From NCBI RefSeq assembly GCF_004402535.1, contig NZ_SOEY01000028.1, forward strand, positions 124,001-188,000: a stretch of DNA of 64,000 bases, written 5' to 3'. Of this stretch, positions 55,452 through 64,000 are shown piece by piece (within the stretch, counting starts at the first letter, position 1; each line of letters begins with the position of its first letter). Made by a program: the position numbers and the translations under genes. The DNA is from Cryobacterium glaciale (GTDB lineage: Bacteria; Actinomycetota; Actinomycetes; Actinomycetales; Microbacteriaceae). The notes beneath the pieces are model-generated. The model was not told where the DNA came from, made no database searches, and saw nothing but the letters and a program-made list of their open reading frames with translations.

Positions 55452-56153
55452 ATGGCCACCGAGCACGATATCCCTAATCTGCCACTGATCGAGGCGGCTG
55501 ACGCCCATCCGGAGGACGTCAAACCGACCTGGCGTGGCTGGATTCACGCCGGAACTTTTCCCGTGACGATCGTGGCCGGCATCGTGCTGCTCCTACTCGC
55601 CGAAGGCTCGGCAGCGAAGATCAGCTCGGCCGTGTTCGTGCTCAGTTCGATGCTGCTGTTCGGCAATTCGGCGCTGTACCACCGCTTCAACTGGCAGCCG
55701 CGCACCCGCATCATTCTCAAGCGCATCGATCACGCCAACATCTTTCTGCTGATCGCCGGCTCGTATACGCCGATCACCGTGCTCGCGCTGCCGCCTACGA
55801 GCGCAACGCTGCTGCTGTGGCTGGTGTGGGGCGGAGCCGGGCTGGGCATCCTCTTTCGAGTGTTCTGGATCCACGCCCCACGCTGGTTGTATGTGCCGCT
55901 CTACCTGGTGCTCGGCTACGGCGCCTTGCTGTTCATCGTGGATTTCTTCCAGGCCAACGCCACCATGATGACGCTGATCCTGGTCGGCGGGCTCTGCTAC
56001 ACCGTCGGCGCCGTCGTCTACGGGCTGAAGAAACCCAACCCGGTGCCCGGGGTCTTCGGCTTCCACGAGATCTTCCACACCCTCACGGTCGTGGCATTCC
56101 TGTGTCATTTCACGGCGATCCTGTTGGTCGCCACGCATCCGCTCTACCCGTAA
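55452..56153 (+). CDS. Haemolysin-III/PAQR-family membrane protein
   Basis: This 233-residue protein has seven hydrophobic segments and the PAQR metal-site motifs: SALYHRFNW after helix 2, DHANIFLLIAGSYTP at helix 3 and GFHEIFHTLTVVAF before the last helix, whose histidines bind zinc in relatives. It probably acts as a hydrolase of membrane lipids; haemolysis is not implied. An in-frame start at 55368 is too far upstream and lacks similarity. Confidence 0.92.
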   Translation: MATEHDIPNLPLIEAADAHPEDVKPTWRGWIHAGTFPVTIVAGIVLLLLAEGSAAKISSAVFVLSSMLLFGNSALYHRFNWQPRTRIILKRIDHANIFLLIAGSYTPITVLALPPTSATLLLWLVWGGAGLGILFRVFWIHAPRWLYVPLYLVLGYGALLFIVDFFQANATMMTLILVGGLCYTVGAVVYGLKKPNPVPGVFGFHEIFHTLTVVAFLCHFTAILLVATHPLYP

Positions 56154-56167
56154 CGGGCCGAGCGCGA

Positions 56168-56425
56168 CTACTCGGTCTTGTCGTCTCTTGCTGAGTCAGG
56201 GTCGGCGTCGCGGGCCGCGATTTCGGCGTCGAGACGTTCCTTGATCTCGGCGCGATAAGTGGTGCGACGGATGCGACGGACCACGTCGAGACACAGCAGC
56301 AGAGTGGCCACCGCGATCAGGAAGAAGACCACGAACCCGACGACACCGGGGGTGACGGTGTTCGGGTCGAAGTCGGGATCCGGGGTCGGGGTGACGGCGA
56401 GCACGACGGTGATCAAAGACATCAT
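56168..56425 (-). CDS. Small membrane protein coupled to mca
   Basis: The 85-residue product starts MMSLITVVLAVTPTPDPDFD, has one strong membrane helix (VVGFVVFFLIAVATLLLCLD, about residues 28-48) and ends in a basic then acidic helix. Its ATG overlaps the mca stop (ATGA), so it is translated with mca. Homologues follow mca in other Microbacteriaceae; function unknown. Confidence 0.8.
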   Translation of the reverse strand: MMSLITVVLAVTPTPDPDFDPNTVTPGVVGFVVFFLIAVATLLLCLDVVRRIRRTTYRAEIKERLDAEIAARDADPDSARDDKTE

Positions 56426-57288
56426 TCTTCGTCCTGAATTCCGGCGAAAAGATCAGATTCGGGCATTGCGGTGTCTACTTTCGATTCGACGAGTTGAAAA
56501 TCTTCATAGGGCCAGGCCTCGCGCACCAGATCATTGGGCCAGAAGAAGAAGCTGCTGTCGGGTGAGACCTGGCTCGCGTGCGAGCGCAGCGCGGCATCGC
56601 GCACCTCGAGAAATTCGCCGGCCGGAACGTGGGTGGTTGCCAGCTTCGGATAATTCTCCATGCGCTCCCGTGCTGCCCCGAGCGGTTCGAGGAGCGGAGA
56701 ATCTGGCTCAGCCACGCTCAGCGCGAGGTACATCGCATCGATGCGCTCGAGGTTGAAGATGCGGTCGTAGTACAGCTTGTCAATCTGCCACGGCGCACCG
56801 GAATCCAGGTACCGGTCGGGGTCGGCGGCCGCACGAAACGCTTCGAGGGAGACTTCGTGGCAACGAATATGGTCGGGGTGCGGGTAGCCGCCGTTTTCGT
56901 CGTACGTGATCAAGACCTGGGGCCGGAACTCGCGCACGAGGGTGACCAGCGGTTCGGCCGAATGTTCCAGCGGGATAGCGGCGAACGAGTTCGGCGGCAC
57001 CGACTTGTCGTCGTTCATGCCGGAATCTTCGAAGCCGAGCCAGCGGTGCTGCACCCCAAGGGCCTGCTGCGCCGCCCGCATCTCGATGCGGCGCAGGCCC
57101 GTCATGTCTCGTTCGGCCATGGCATGACCCTCAAGGGCAGGGTTCAGGATGCTGCCACGTTCGCCGCCGGTGCAGCTCACGATGAGCACCTCGACACCGC
57201 GGCTGCGGTAGTAGGCGTAGGTCGCAGCACCCTTGCTCGACTCGTCGTCGGGATGGGCATGCACAGCCATCAATCGCAGCGTCACCAT
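56422..57288 (-). CDS. mca: Mycothiol S-conjugate amidase
   Basis: This 288-residue LmbE-fold zinc amidase has the metal motif HAHPDDESSKGA and a second histidine cluster in GGYPHPDHIRCHE. Mca cleaves mycothiol S-conjugates for detoxification; the length and the long C-terminal part separate it from the deacetylase MshB. Its presence shows a mycothiol-making actinobacterium and links to the thiol-stress cluster at 24.8-27.7 kb only by theme. Confidence 0.94.
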   Translation of the reverse strand: MVTLRLMAVHAHPDDESSKGAATYAYYRSRGVEVLIVSCTGGERGSILNPALEGHAMAERDMTGLRRIEMRAAQQALGVQHRWLGFEDSGMNDDKSVPPNSFAAIPLEHSAEPLVTLVREFRPQVLITYDENGGYPHPDHIRCHEVSLEAFRAAADPDRYLDSGAPWQIDKLYYDRIFNLERIDAMYLALSVAEPDSPLLEPLGAARERMENYPKLATTHVPAGEFLEVRDAALRSHASQVSPDSSFFFWPNDLVREAWPYEDFQLVESKVDTAMPESDLFAGIQDEE

Positions 57289-57369
57289 ACTCCTCAGGAA
57301 TGCCGGATAACCTTAGGCCAGATAACCTAGTTACCAGCCTAATAGCTCCCGTGAAAGTGTGAATCACCA

Positions 57370-57858
57370 GTGCCCCTCAACAGCACGCCTGCCAATGTTC
57401 AGCCGAGTCCCGAGCCCTACCGCCTCGACGAATCGGACGACTCAGCGGCCCCGGCGCCGATCGAGAGCGGGGCGATTCAATCGCGGTACGGGCGCACGCC
57501 TTCCCGCAACCGACGCGACCGCCGAATCCTCTGGGGCCTGGGCGGCATTTTTGTGCTGGTGTTGGGAGCGTGGGTGCTGTGGACCGGGCTCGACGGGGCA
57601 TCCACTCAGATCGAGGCGCGCGATATCGGGCACACCATTATCGATGAGCACACGGTGAGCGTCACCTTCGAGGTGGCGCTTCCGGTGAACCGCACGGCGA
57701 GTTGCGCGGTTCAGGCTCTCAACGAGAGCTATTCTGTGGTCGGTTGGAAGATCATCGATCTGCCGCCATCGACGCTGTACAACCGCTCTTTCACCGAGAT
57801 TCTGCGCACCACCGACCTGAGCAACACGGGTTTGATTTACGACTGCTGGCTGACCTAA
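57370..57858 (+). CDS. DUF4307-family membrane protein
   Basis: The 162-residue product has a soluble Pro/Ser-rich start, a basic patch (RYGRTPSRNRRDRR), one helix (about residues 55-75) and an extracellular immunoglobulin-like region (VSVTFEVALPVNRTASCAVQA) with two Cys that could pair. DUF4307 is an actinobacterial family next to mca and greA in many genomes. Function unknown. Confidence 0.87.
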   Translation: MPLNSTPANVQPSPEPYRLDESDDSAAPAPIESGAIQSRYGRTPSRNRRDRRILWGLGGIFVLVLGAWVLWTGLDGASTQIEARDIGHTIIDEHTVSVTFEVALPVNRTASCAVQALNESYSVVGWKIIDLPPSTLYNRSFTEILRTTDLSNTGLIYDCWLT

Positions 57859-57869
57859 ACTGACGTATT

Positions 57870-57891
57870 CGCCTCGGCAATCGCCGGGGCG
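57870..57891 (+). terminator. Short stem-loop after the DUF4307 gene
   Basis: CGCCTCGGC (57870-57878) pairs with GCCGGGGCG (57883-57891) with one T-G wobble, around AATC, 12 bases after the stop. No U-run follows, so it is at most a weak terminator ahead of greA. Confidence 0.45.
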
Positions 57892-57953
57892 TCGAGTATA
57901 TCCGCGCGGCCCCAGGGCCTGTCCGCGCTCGAGCGTAATAAGGGAGATCACTC

Positions 57954-58445
57954 GTGACAACCGACACAACGGTCACCTGGCTGACTCAGGAGGCCCACGA
58001 CCGCCTCGCAGCGGAACTGGCGACACTGAGCAACTTCGGCCGGGGCGACATCGCGAAGAAGATCGAATCCGCCCGGGAAGAAGGCGATCTCAAAGAGAAC
58101 GCCGGCTACCACGCGGCAAAAGAAGAGCAGGGCAAGATGGAGGCGCGCATTCGTACCCTCACCGTGCTGCTGCGCACCGCTGAGGTCGGCCACGCCCCCG
58201 AAAGCAACGGCATCGTCGTGCCAGGCACGGTCATCACCGCCACGATCGCCGGCGACGAGAGCCGTTTTCTGATCGGCAGCCGCGAGATCGGCGCGAACAG
58301 CGACCTCGACGTGTTCAGCGAGCAGAGCCCGCTCGGCGCGGCCATCATCGGCCTCAAGGTTGGCGCGAGGACGAGCTACACCACGCCGAACGGCAAGGAG
58401 ATCACCGTGCACATCTCCAACGTGGAGACGTTCACCGGCGCCTGA
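57954..58445 (+). CDS. greA: Transcription elongation factor GreA
   Basis: The 163-residue protein has the N-terminal coiled coil with the acidic tip in ESAREEGDLKENAGYHAAKE (the D and E that stimulate RNA cleavage) and the C-terminal FKBP-like domain. It rescues backtracked RNA polymerase. The GTG start has AAGGGAGATCACTC upstream. Single gene, convergent with ilvA. Confidence 0.96.
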   Translation: MTTDTTVTWLTQEAHDRLAAELATLSNFGRGDIAKKIESAREEGDLKENAGYHAAKEEQGKMEARIRTLTVLLRTAEVGHAPESNGIVVPGTVITATIAGDESRFLIGSREIGANSDLDVFSEQSPLGAAIIGLKVGARTSYTTPNGKEITVHISNVETFTGA

Positions 58446-58465
58446 CTCGGTTACACTCCGAGCGG

Positions 58466-59701
58466 CTAGTCGATCTGCGGGTCGTAGCCGGCCGCGCGCA
58501 GGGTGTCGACGACGTGCTGGCGGTGCTCGGGTCCGCGCGTCTCAACGCTGACATCGAGTTCCACCTCGCTGATCTGCAGACCGACACCGTGCCGGGTGTG
58601 CAGCACTTCGATGACGTTCGCGGTGGCCTCAGCGAGGAGCTCGGAGATGCGGGCCAGTTGGCCGGGGCGGTCGGGCAGCATGATGCGCAGGGTCAGGTAA
58701 CGACCCGACGCGGCGAGTCCGTGGCTGATCACCCGCTGCATCAGCAGCGGATCGATGTTGCCACCGGAGAGGATGGCCACCGTCGGCCCGGTCGGAGTGA
58801 CCTTGCCGGCCAGGATGGCCGCGACGGCCACGGCTCCCGCCGGTTCGACGACGAGTTTGGCACGTTCGAGCAGCACGAGTAACGCACGAGCGGTGTCGTC
58901 TTCGGTGACGGTGACGATCTCGTCGACCGTGTCGCGCACGATCTCGAAGTTGAGCAGACCGGGCTTAGCGACGGCGATGCCGTCTGCGATGGTCGGCAGG
59001 ATACTGATCATGACGGCCTCACCGGCCTCGAGGGACGGCGGATAGGCGGCTGCGTTCTCGGCTTGCACCCCGATAACCCGGATGTGACGCCCGTCCCGGG
59101 CTGCACGTTGCTTGAGCGCACTGGCGACACCGGAGATCAGCCCCCCGCCCCCGATGGGAACGATGACGGTTTCAAGATCGGGAACCTGGTCGAGGATTTC
59201 CAGGCCCAGCGTGCCCTGCCCGGTGACGACATCCGCGTGATCGAACGGCGGAATGAGTATCGCGCCGGTCTCACGGGCGTACTCGGCCGCGGCGAGAAGA
59301 GGTTCGGTGACGGTCGTGCCGCGCAGAATCACCTCGGCGCCGTAGTCACGCGTGGCCGACAGCTTGGGCAGGGCTACGCCGACCGGCATGAAGATGGTGG
59401 CCTTGATGCCCAACTCGCGGGCGGCGAAGGCCACACCCTGGGCGTGGTTGCCGGCCGAGGCCGCAACGACGCCGCGAGCCTTCTCCTCGTCGGTGAGTTT
59501 GGACAGCCGGTTGTAGGCGCCCCGAATCTTGTACGAACCGGTGCGCTGCAGGTTCTCACACTTGAGGTAGACCGGCGCGCCCAGCACGTCAGCCAGGTAC
59601 CGCGAGCTCTCCATCGGGGTGACATCAGCGACCTGGGCGACAACGGCGCGGGCGGCCTCGAATTCGGCGAGGGTGGGTGCGGCGAGGGTGGTCTCTGGCA
59701 T
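58466..59701 (-). CDS. ilvA: Threonine ammonia-lyase with C-terminal ACT domain
   Basis: This 411-residue PLP enzyme of fold type II has the PLP lysine in GSYKIRGAYNRL (about residue 58) and the glycine loop PIGGGGLISG. A single ACT domain (about residues 330-405) follows, as in the short actinobacterial form. It deaminates threonine to 2-oxobutyrate. The ATG lies 3 bases after the stop of the AI-2E family gene, so they are coupled. Biosynthetic or catabolic role cannot be told from the sequence. Confidence 0.93.
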   Translation of the reverse strand: MPETTLAAPTLAEFEAARAVVAQVADVTPMESSRYLADVLGAPVYLKCENLQRTGSYKIRGAYNRLSKLTDEEKARGVVAASAGNHAQGVAFAARELGIKATIFMPVGVALPKLSATRDYGAEVILRGTTVTEPLLAAAEYARETGAILIPPFDHADVVTGQGTLGLEILDQVPDLETVIVPIGGGGLISGVASALKQRAARDGRHIRVIGVQAENAAAYPPSLEAGEAVMISILPTIADGIAVAKPGLLNFEIVRDTVDEIVTVTEDDTARALLVLLERAKLVVEPAGAVAVAAILAGKVTPTGPTVAILSGGNIDPLLMQRVISHGLAASGRYLTLRIMLPDRPGQLARISELLAEATANVIEVLHTRHGVGLQISEVELDVSVETRGPEHRQHVVDTLRAAGYDPQID

Positions 59702-59704
59702 GTC

Positions 59705-61120
59705 TTAGTTCTCCGAACTGTCGTGCGGGGCGCGAGGTGCGCTCAAATCTGAGGGTGTGCTGCGAGCGGACCCGTTCCGGGTCGTGCGGATGCTCCGCGG
59801 TCGCACCCGTGCGGCGCGGGCCGGTGCGCCGGTCGGTCGGTAACCCGGTCGGCTCTGCGGCACCGTCTGCCACAGGACTGATCCACTCGGAGACACCGCC
59901 GCTGGCGGACTCGACCGCCAGGTACCGCCGGCGATGTAGCTCGTCATCGCGTTCAACACCGCCGCGACCGGCACGGCGAACAGCGCCCCCGGAATTCCGG
60001 CGAGAAGCGCCCCGGCGGCTACCACGAGCACGACGGCCAGCGGATGCACCTTGACGGCGGTCCCCATGATGAGCGGCTGCAGAACGTGCCCCTCAACCTG
60101 CTGCACGAGCAGCACGACACCGAGCATGGCGAGGGCGACGGCCCAGTTGTTGAAGATCAGGGCGATGACAATGGCGACGGACCCGGTGGCTACCGCCCCG
60201 ACAATGGGAATGAACGAGCCGAGGAAGACCAGGATGCCGATCGGGATGGCCATCGGCACCCCGAGCAGGGCAGCTCCGACTCCGATACCGACCGCGTCAA
60301 TCGACGCGACCAGAATCTGCACTCGAGCGAAGTTGCCCAGGGTGGTCCAGCCGGCGATACCGGCGCCGTCGACAGCTGCCCGGGCGCGCAGGGGAAAGAG
60401 TCGCACAATCCAGCCCCAGATCGCCTTGCCGTCAATGAGAATGAACAGCAAGCTGAACAGGGCGAGCAACACCCCGGTGAGCAGGTGTCCGAGCGTGGTA
60501 CCGACCGAGAGAGCGCCGCTGATGAAGACAGCACTATCGTTCTGGATGGCCTCCCAGGCCGCCTGCACGTAGGTGTTGATCTCAGTTTCGGACAATTGCA
60601 GCGGCGAGCCGGCCAGGAACGCCTTGAATGCGTCGAAAGATGTCGTGAGCCGATCGCTGAGCCCAACCGTTCCTTCGGCGATCTGGGTGGACGCCAGGGT
60701 GACGAGCCCGGCGACGAGTACGAGCGTACCCACCATGGCCACAGCAACGGCGAGGCCTTTAGGCCAGCGGTGCCGCACCAGAAAGGCGACGAGGGGAACG
60801 AGCAGGGCCGACACCAGCACCGCGACGAGCAGCGGAATGACGATGAGCCGCAACTGAATAACCAGGAAGATCAGGATGGCAATGGCCGCAGCGATCACGA
60901 TCAACCGCCAGGACCACGCACCGGCCAAACGGATGCCCGACGGCAGGTTCTCGTCGACGCCATTCGGCGTCGGTGCCAGCACATCGACCGGCGTCACGAC
61001 GAACTCGGCACCGACCTGATCGGCACTCTCGGGAGCTCCGTCACGCGTTTGCTCGGCGGAACGTCGACGCTGCAGCCGCAGCCGCGCGCGCGCGCCAGGA
61101 TTACCGGTTGATTCGCTCAC
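59705..61120 (-). CDS. AI-2E family transporter-like membrane protein
   Basis: This 471-residue protein has eight hydrophobic segments in AI-2E arrangement (pairs at about residues 70-115, a long soluble stretch to 200, then five helices) with LLFILIDGKAIWGW and GSFIPIVGAVATGSVAI. Long hydrophilic N- and C-terminal tails are Arg/Ser-rich. Family members export autoinducer-2, or act as Na+/H+ antiporters. It sits 21 bases after the ATPase gene. Confidence 0.88.
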   Translation of the reverse strand: MSESTGNPGARARLRLQRRRSAEQTRDGAPESADQVGAEFVVTPVDVLAPTPNGVDENLPSGIRLAGAWSWRLIVIAAAIAILIFLVIQLRLIVIPLLVAVLVSALLVPLVAFLVRHRWPKGLAVAVAMVGTLVLVAGLVTLASTQIAEGTVGLSDRLTTSFDAFKAFLAGSPLQLSETEINTYVQAAWEAIQNDSAVFISGALSVGTTLGHLLTGVLLALFSLLFILIDGKAIWGWIVRLFPLRARAAVDGAGIAGWTTLGNFARVQILVASIDAVGIGVGAALLGVPMAIPIGILVFLGSFIPIVGAVATGSVAIVIALIFNNWAVALAMLGVVLLVQQVEGHVLQPLIMGTAVKVHPLAVVLVVAAGALLAGIPGALFAVPVAAVLNAMTSYIAGGTWRSSPPAAVSPSGSVLWQTVPQSRPGYRPTGAPARAARVRPRSIRTTRNGSARSTPSDLSAPRAPHDSSEN

Positions 61121-61141
61121 CGGATCAGTCTAGGACTGCAA

Positions 61142-62230
61142 TCAGGACTGGTGCGGCGCCACACTCGCTGCCTCCAGCGGCTCGGTCGATACCGGGGCCC
61201 CGGTAAATTTGAGAAACACGCTCTCGCCCGATTTCGGGTGGATGCGCACGCCGTGTTGCAGCAACACGATGCTGCCGTCGGGAAGGCGCACCGTCGTGCG
61301 GCGAAGCGAGCCGAGAAAGCTTGACGCGACGACGAATGCCGCCAGGCCTTCGGCCGCGAACTCGATGTCCTCCGGACGCACCGAGACGCGCACCGGGCCC
61401 TCCGTCACTGCCGGGTCGATGAGGGGCAGGCGTGTTCCGTGCACCTCGGCGTGGGCGTCACGAACGATTCCGACAACGCGGTTACTGAGTCCGACGAAAT
61501 CGGCGATGAAGGGTGTGGCCGGCCGAGAATACAGTTCCTCCGGCGTTCCGACCTGTTCGATGTTTCCCGAGCGCATGACCGCAACGCGGTCGGCGATCGC
61601 GAGGGCCTCATCCTGATCGTGGGTCACGAACAGGGTCGTGATACCCAGCTCGGTCTGAATGCGGCGAATCTCGTCCCGCAATTGCACCCGCACCTTTGCA
61701 TCGAGCGCGGAGAGTGGTTCGTCCAGCAACAACACACGCGGTTCGGTGACGAGCGCCCGGGCGAGCGCAACACGCTGTTGCTGGCCACCGGAAAGCTGGT
61801 GCGCAAATCGATCAAAATGGTGCTCGAGTCCGACCAGGGCCAGGGCTGCGGAGGCCCGACTCCGCCGTTCGGCCGGCTTGATCTTGCGCATTCGCAATCC
61901 GAATTCCACGTTCTCTCCGGCGCTGAGGTGCGGAAAGAGTGAGTAGGACTGGAACACCATGCCCATGTCGCGCTTGCTCGTCGCGAGGGCTGACACGTCG
62001 ATGCCGTCGATGGTGATGCTGCCGGCATCGGTCGATTCCAATCCAGCCAGGACACGCAACGCGGTGGTCTTACCGCTTCCGCTCGGGCCGAGCAGGGCGA
62101 CGCACTCGCCGGCGTGCAGGGTGAGGTTGAAGCCGTCCAGGGCTCGCAGACCGGAGAATTCCTTCACCACGCCGGTGAATTCAACGACAGTTCCCGATCG
62201 GGTCTGGAGTAGGGGCGGCTGCGAGATCAT
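61142..62230 (-). CDS. ABC importer ATPase with TOBE domain (PotA/FbpC type)
   Basis: The 362-residue protein has Walker A GPSGSGKTT, signature LSGGQQQRVAL, Walker B LLLDEPLSALD and H-loop THD. A TOBE-type regulatory beta domain follows (about residues 245-350). It powers the two permeases directly upstream; the ATG overlaps the stop of the second permease. The class imports polyamines, ferric iron, thiamine or phosphonates; nothing here picks one. Confidence 0.93.
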   Translation of the reverse strand: MISQPPLLQTRSGTVVEFTGVVKEFSGLRALDGFNLTLHAGECVALLGPSGSGKTTALRVLAGLESTDAGSITIDGIDVSALATSKRDMGMVFQSYSLFPHLSAGENVEFGLRMRKIKPAERRSRASAALALVGLEHHFDRFAHQLSGGQQQRVALARALVTEPRVLLLDEPLSALDAKVRVQLRDEIRRIQTELGITTLFVTHDQDEALAIADRVAVMRSGNIEQVGTPEELYSRPATPFIADFVGLSNRVVGIVRDAHAEVHGTRLPLIDPAVTEGPVRVSVRPEDIEFAAEGLAAFVVASSFLGSLRRTTVRLPDGSIVLLQHGVRIHPKSGESVFLKFTGAPVSTEPLEAASVAPHQS

Positions 62231-63075
62231 GCGGGGCCTTTCACGGTGGTACGACGGCGGAGCGTTTGGGTACGCGGTGCGCCCAACCGTCCGATGACGA
62301 GGAGCAGCACAAAAGCGAAGGCGAGGGCCAGCAGTGACAGGATGACGGCCGTATACGGATCGACTTTGCTGACCACCACGAGCGCGGTCTGCAAGTTGAC
62401 CCGGTTGAGCAGGGACGCAATCGTGAATTCGCCTAGCACGACGGCTACAGCGATGAAGGCTCCAGCAAGGATGCCCCGGCGCAGGTTGGGCACGAGAATG
62501 CGCACCAGCACGCTCCCCCAGCCTGCCCCCAGGGTTCGGGCCGCCTCGGTGAGCGTCGTCACATCGACGCCGTCGATGTTGGACTGAATGGCCCGGTAGG
62601 CGAACGGCAGGACGGTGATGCCGTAGGCAAGGGCGAGCGTCCAGACGCCGCTGCCCAGCATTCGGGCCACAACGGTGTAGACCGGCGCGAGCCCCACGAC
62701 GAGCACGATGGCCGGAATGGTGATGGGCAGGATGCAGATGAATTCCAGCACCCGGCGCAGGTAGGGAAAACGGATGTGGACCAGCAGCATCGTGGGGACG
62801 AGCAACAGCAGCACGATGATGACGGTGCCGATGGCCAGCACCACGGAGTTGCCGAGCGCGACGAGCACCGGCCGGTAGACCCCGGTGAAACCGCTCTGGA
62901 ACAGCGCGACCCAGCGGTCGATATTGTAGCCCCCGACCAGCCCCGCGCGCAGGGTGAATTCGATCATGGCTGCGATCGGCAGGGCGAAGATCAGCCCGAT
63001 GAGACTGAGAATAGTGACGCGAACCGTGCGCGACGGCGCGTGCGCGACGCCGTTGGCCGTGAAGCCGCCGGTCAC
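62227..63075 (-). CDS. ABC importer permease (PotC type)
   Basis: From the GTG at 63075, overlapping the previous stop as GTGA, this is 282 residues with six helices and the EAA loop TEAARTLGAGWGSVLVRILVPN. Longer in-frame reading upstream lies inside the first permease gene and is rejected. The stop overlaps the ATPase start. It forms the second half of the membrane channel. Confidence 0.91.
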   Translation of the reverse strand: MTGGFTANGVAHAPSRTVRVTILSLIGLIFALPIAAMIEFTLRAGLVGGYNIDRWVALFQSGFTGVYRPVLVALGNSVVLAIGTVIIVLLLLVPTMLLVHIRFPYLRRVLEFICILPITIPAIVLVVGLAPVYTVVARMLGSGVWTLALAYGITVLPFAYRAIQSNIDGVDVTTLTEAARTLGAGWGSVLVRILVPNLRRGILAGAFIAVAVVLGEFTIASLLNRVNLQTALVVVSKVDPYTAVILSLLALAFAFVLLLVIGRLGAPRTQTLRRRTTVKGPA

Positions 63076-63878
63076 TGCTGCCACCGTGCAGCCCGTGATT
63101 GCAACGCTGAATAGCCGACCATGACGACGGCCATCACCACGATCATGCCGAGGGCCAGCGCGCCGGCGAGGTTTTCCCGACCGAGAAGGGTTTCGCTCGT
63201 CAGCGCTGCGCGAATCTGCAGGGGCACGATCTGTGATCCCTGGCTGACCAGCGCGGCTGCCGTGGCGTAGGACGAAAACGCGTTGGCGAAGAGCAAAAGC
63301 AGGCTGCCGAGGAAGGAGGGGGCGAGCACGGGAAAGGCGATGCGCAGCCAGTAGCTTGCGGTGGTGCCACCGAGGGTGGCATTCGCCTCGGCCCACTGCG
63401 GTTTCAACGCTTGCAGGGCAGGCATGAAGGTGATGATCATGAGCGGCACCTGAAAGTAGATGTACGGCAAAATGAGGCCGGTCGTGGAGTACAGCCAGAC
63501 CCCGTTCTCGAAAATGTCCAGGCCGAATGTATCGCGCAGATACACGGTCACCATGCCCTGAATGCCGATGGTCGCAACGAAGGCGAAGGCGAGCATGACC
63601 CCACCGAACTGGGCAAGCACTCCGCTAAGGGAATCAACGGTGCTGCGCAACGCACCGTCCAAGCGGGTACCGAGCAGCGCATAGCAGACCAGAGCGCCCA
63701 CGACAGCGCCGACGACTGCCGTCAGTGCCGACAACCAGAAGGAGTTGAAGAAGGTGGTCAGCACCACCGGGTCGCCGAGCGCGGCGACCGTGGCCAAAGT
63801 GAAGGCGCCGGTAGTGTCGAAGAAGCCCGTTCCGATGGCGATCAGGGTCGGTACGGCCAGGAACAACACCACGTACAC
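63072..63878 (-). CDS. ABC importer permease (PotB type)
   Basis: About 268 residues from the GTG at 63878, with six helices and the EAA-like loop AEANATLGGTTASYWLRIAFP. The start is uncertain: the frame stays open upstream with plausible residues (FGLLPFAVYVVLFLAVP), but there is no start codon before the binding-protein gene. No ribosome site is seen. A UUCG hairpin lies immediately upstream at 63885-63910. Confidence 0.88.
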   Translation of the reverse strand: MYVVLFLAVPTLIAIGTGFFDTTGAFTLATVAALGDPVVLTTFFNSFWLSALTAVVGAVVGALVCYALLGTRLDGALRSTVDSLSGVLAQFGGVMLAFAFVATIGIQGMVTVYLRDTFGLDIFENGVWLYSTTGLILPYIYFQVPLMIITFMPALQALKPQWAEANATLGGTTASYWLRIAFPVLAPSFLGSLLLLFANAFSSYATAAALVSQGSQIVPLQIRAALTSETLLGRENLAGALALGMIVVMAVVMVGYSALQSRAARWQQ

Positions 63879-63884
63879 CGCGAA

Positions 63885-63910
63885 GGGCAGCAGCCCGAAG
63901 GCTGCTGCCC
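63885..63910 (-). terminator. UUCG-loop hairpin between the binding-protein and permease genes
   Basis: A perfect 11-bp stem (63885-63895 with 63900-63910) closes on TTCG as read on the minus strand, the very stable UUCG tetraloop. It sits 11 bases after the binding-protein stop and 6 before the permease start. A role in protecting the upstream message or limiting read-through is inferred. Confidence 0.7.
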
Positions 63911-63921
63911 GACTACGGATG

Positions 63922-64000
63922 TTACTGGACAGCCGCAGCCCACTTCTCGCCGAGAAGCGCGGCGGCCGCCGTGCTCTGATCTTCGGTCGGAACGACGGTG
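63922..64000 (-). CDS. ABC importer solute-binding protein, C-terminal end (partial)
   Basis: The last 25 codons end ALLGEKWAAAVQ with TAA at 63924-63922; the gene continues beyond the window. This tail and the position just upstream of the two permeases and ATPase indicate the extracellular binding protein of the same importer. No diagnostic region is inside the window, so the solute cannot be inferred. Confidence 0.65.
   Translation of the reverse strand, partial: TVVPTEDQSTAAAALLGEKWAAAVQ

Overview
The window comes from a high-GC actinobacterium, most likely a member of the Microbacteriaceae (Cryobacterium/Leifsonia-like). The evidence is the high GC content, frequent GTG starts and 4-bp start/stop overlaps, a mycothiol S-conjugate amidase, actinobacterial families (DUF4245, DUF4307, DUF6264, PIN-PhoH) and a very common DNA octamer, GGCATCCG/CGGATGCC. 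Genus assignment is inference. No rRNA, tRNA, CRISPR, insertion sequence or prophage was seen. Most of the window is chromosomal core; the accessory material is at about 11.9-12.7 kb, 24.8-27.7 kb and 27.8-37.5 kb.

Layout. 0-2.6 kb: the end of an efeUOB ferrous-iron/haem uptake operon, closed by a bidirectional terminator. 2.7-4.6 kb: typA. 4.7-11.7 kb: a dipeptide ABC transporter (lipoprotein, enlarged DppB-type permease, DppC-type permease, fused DppD-DppF ATPase) with an inverted PH-domain gene inside it, next to a collapsed relic of a second peptide transporter (11.9-12.7 kb). 12.8-18.5 kb: a CPBP membrane protease, then the glycine cleavage operon gcvT-gcvH-gcvP behind a tandem glycine riboswitch. 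18.6-24.8 kb: a small coiled-coil membrane protein, 3-methyladenine glycosylase, an ABC-2 exporter pair, a LON-domain protein, a HTH-only LysR-like protein, a dodecin and an ABC-F protein. 24.8-27.7 kb: a compact thiol/sulfur cluster (38-residue Cys-rich protein, rhodanese lipoprotein, MFS exporter, thioredoxin, DUF4395 protein) with two matching CsoR/CstR-type operators.

27.8-37.5 kb is the most unusual region. An AcoR-like regulator that lacks the sigma-54 contact motif is divergent from a five-gene operon related to acetone/acetophenone carboxylases: two different HyuA-type subunits, a zinc-ribbon gamma subunit, a HyuB-type subunit and a fifth protein I do not recognise. Acetone carboxylase has three subunits; acetophenone carboxylase has five. 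The set therefore looks like an ATP-dependent ketone (or related) carboxylase of the five-subunit type, with unknown substrate.

37.5-64 kb: DNA repair (HhH-GPD protein, DnaQ-like exonuclease, RmuC, XseA/XseB), a second dodecin, a degenerate SDR, ychF, divergent glpX and fba, ispH, carbonic anhydrase, fumC, PIN-PhoH, a class-V aminotransferase-like protein, a cis-prenyltransferase, a haemolysin-III protein, mca, greA, and a minus-strand series: binding protein, two permeases, ATPase, AI-2E family protein and threonine dehydratase. The last binding protein runs off the window end.
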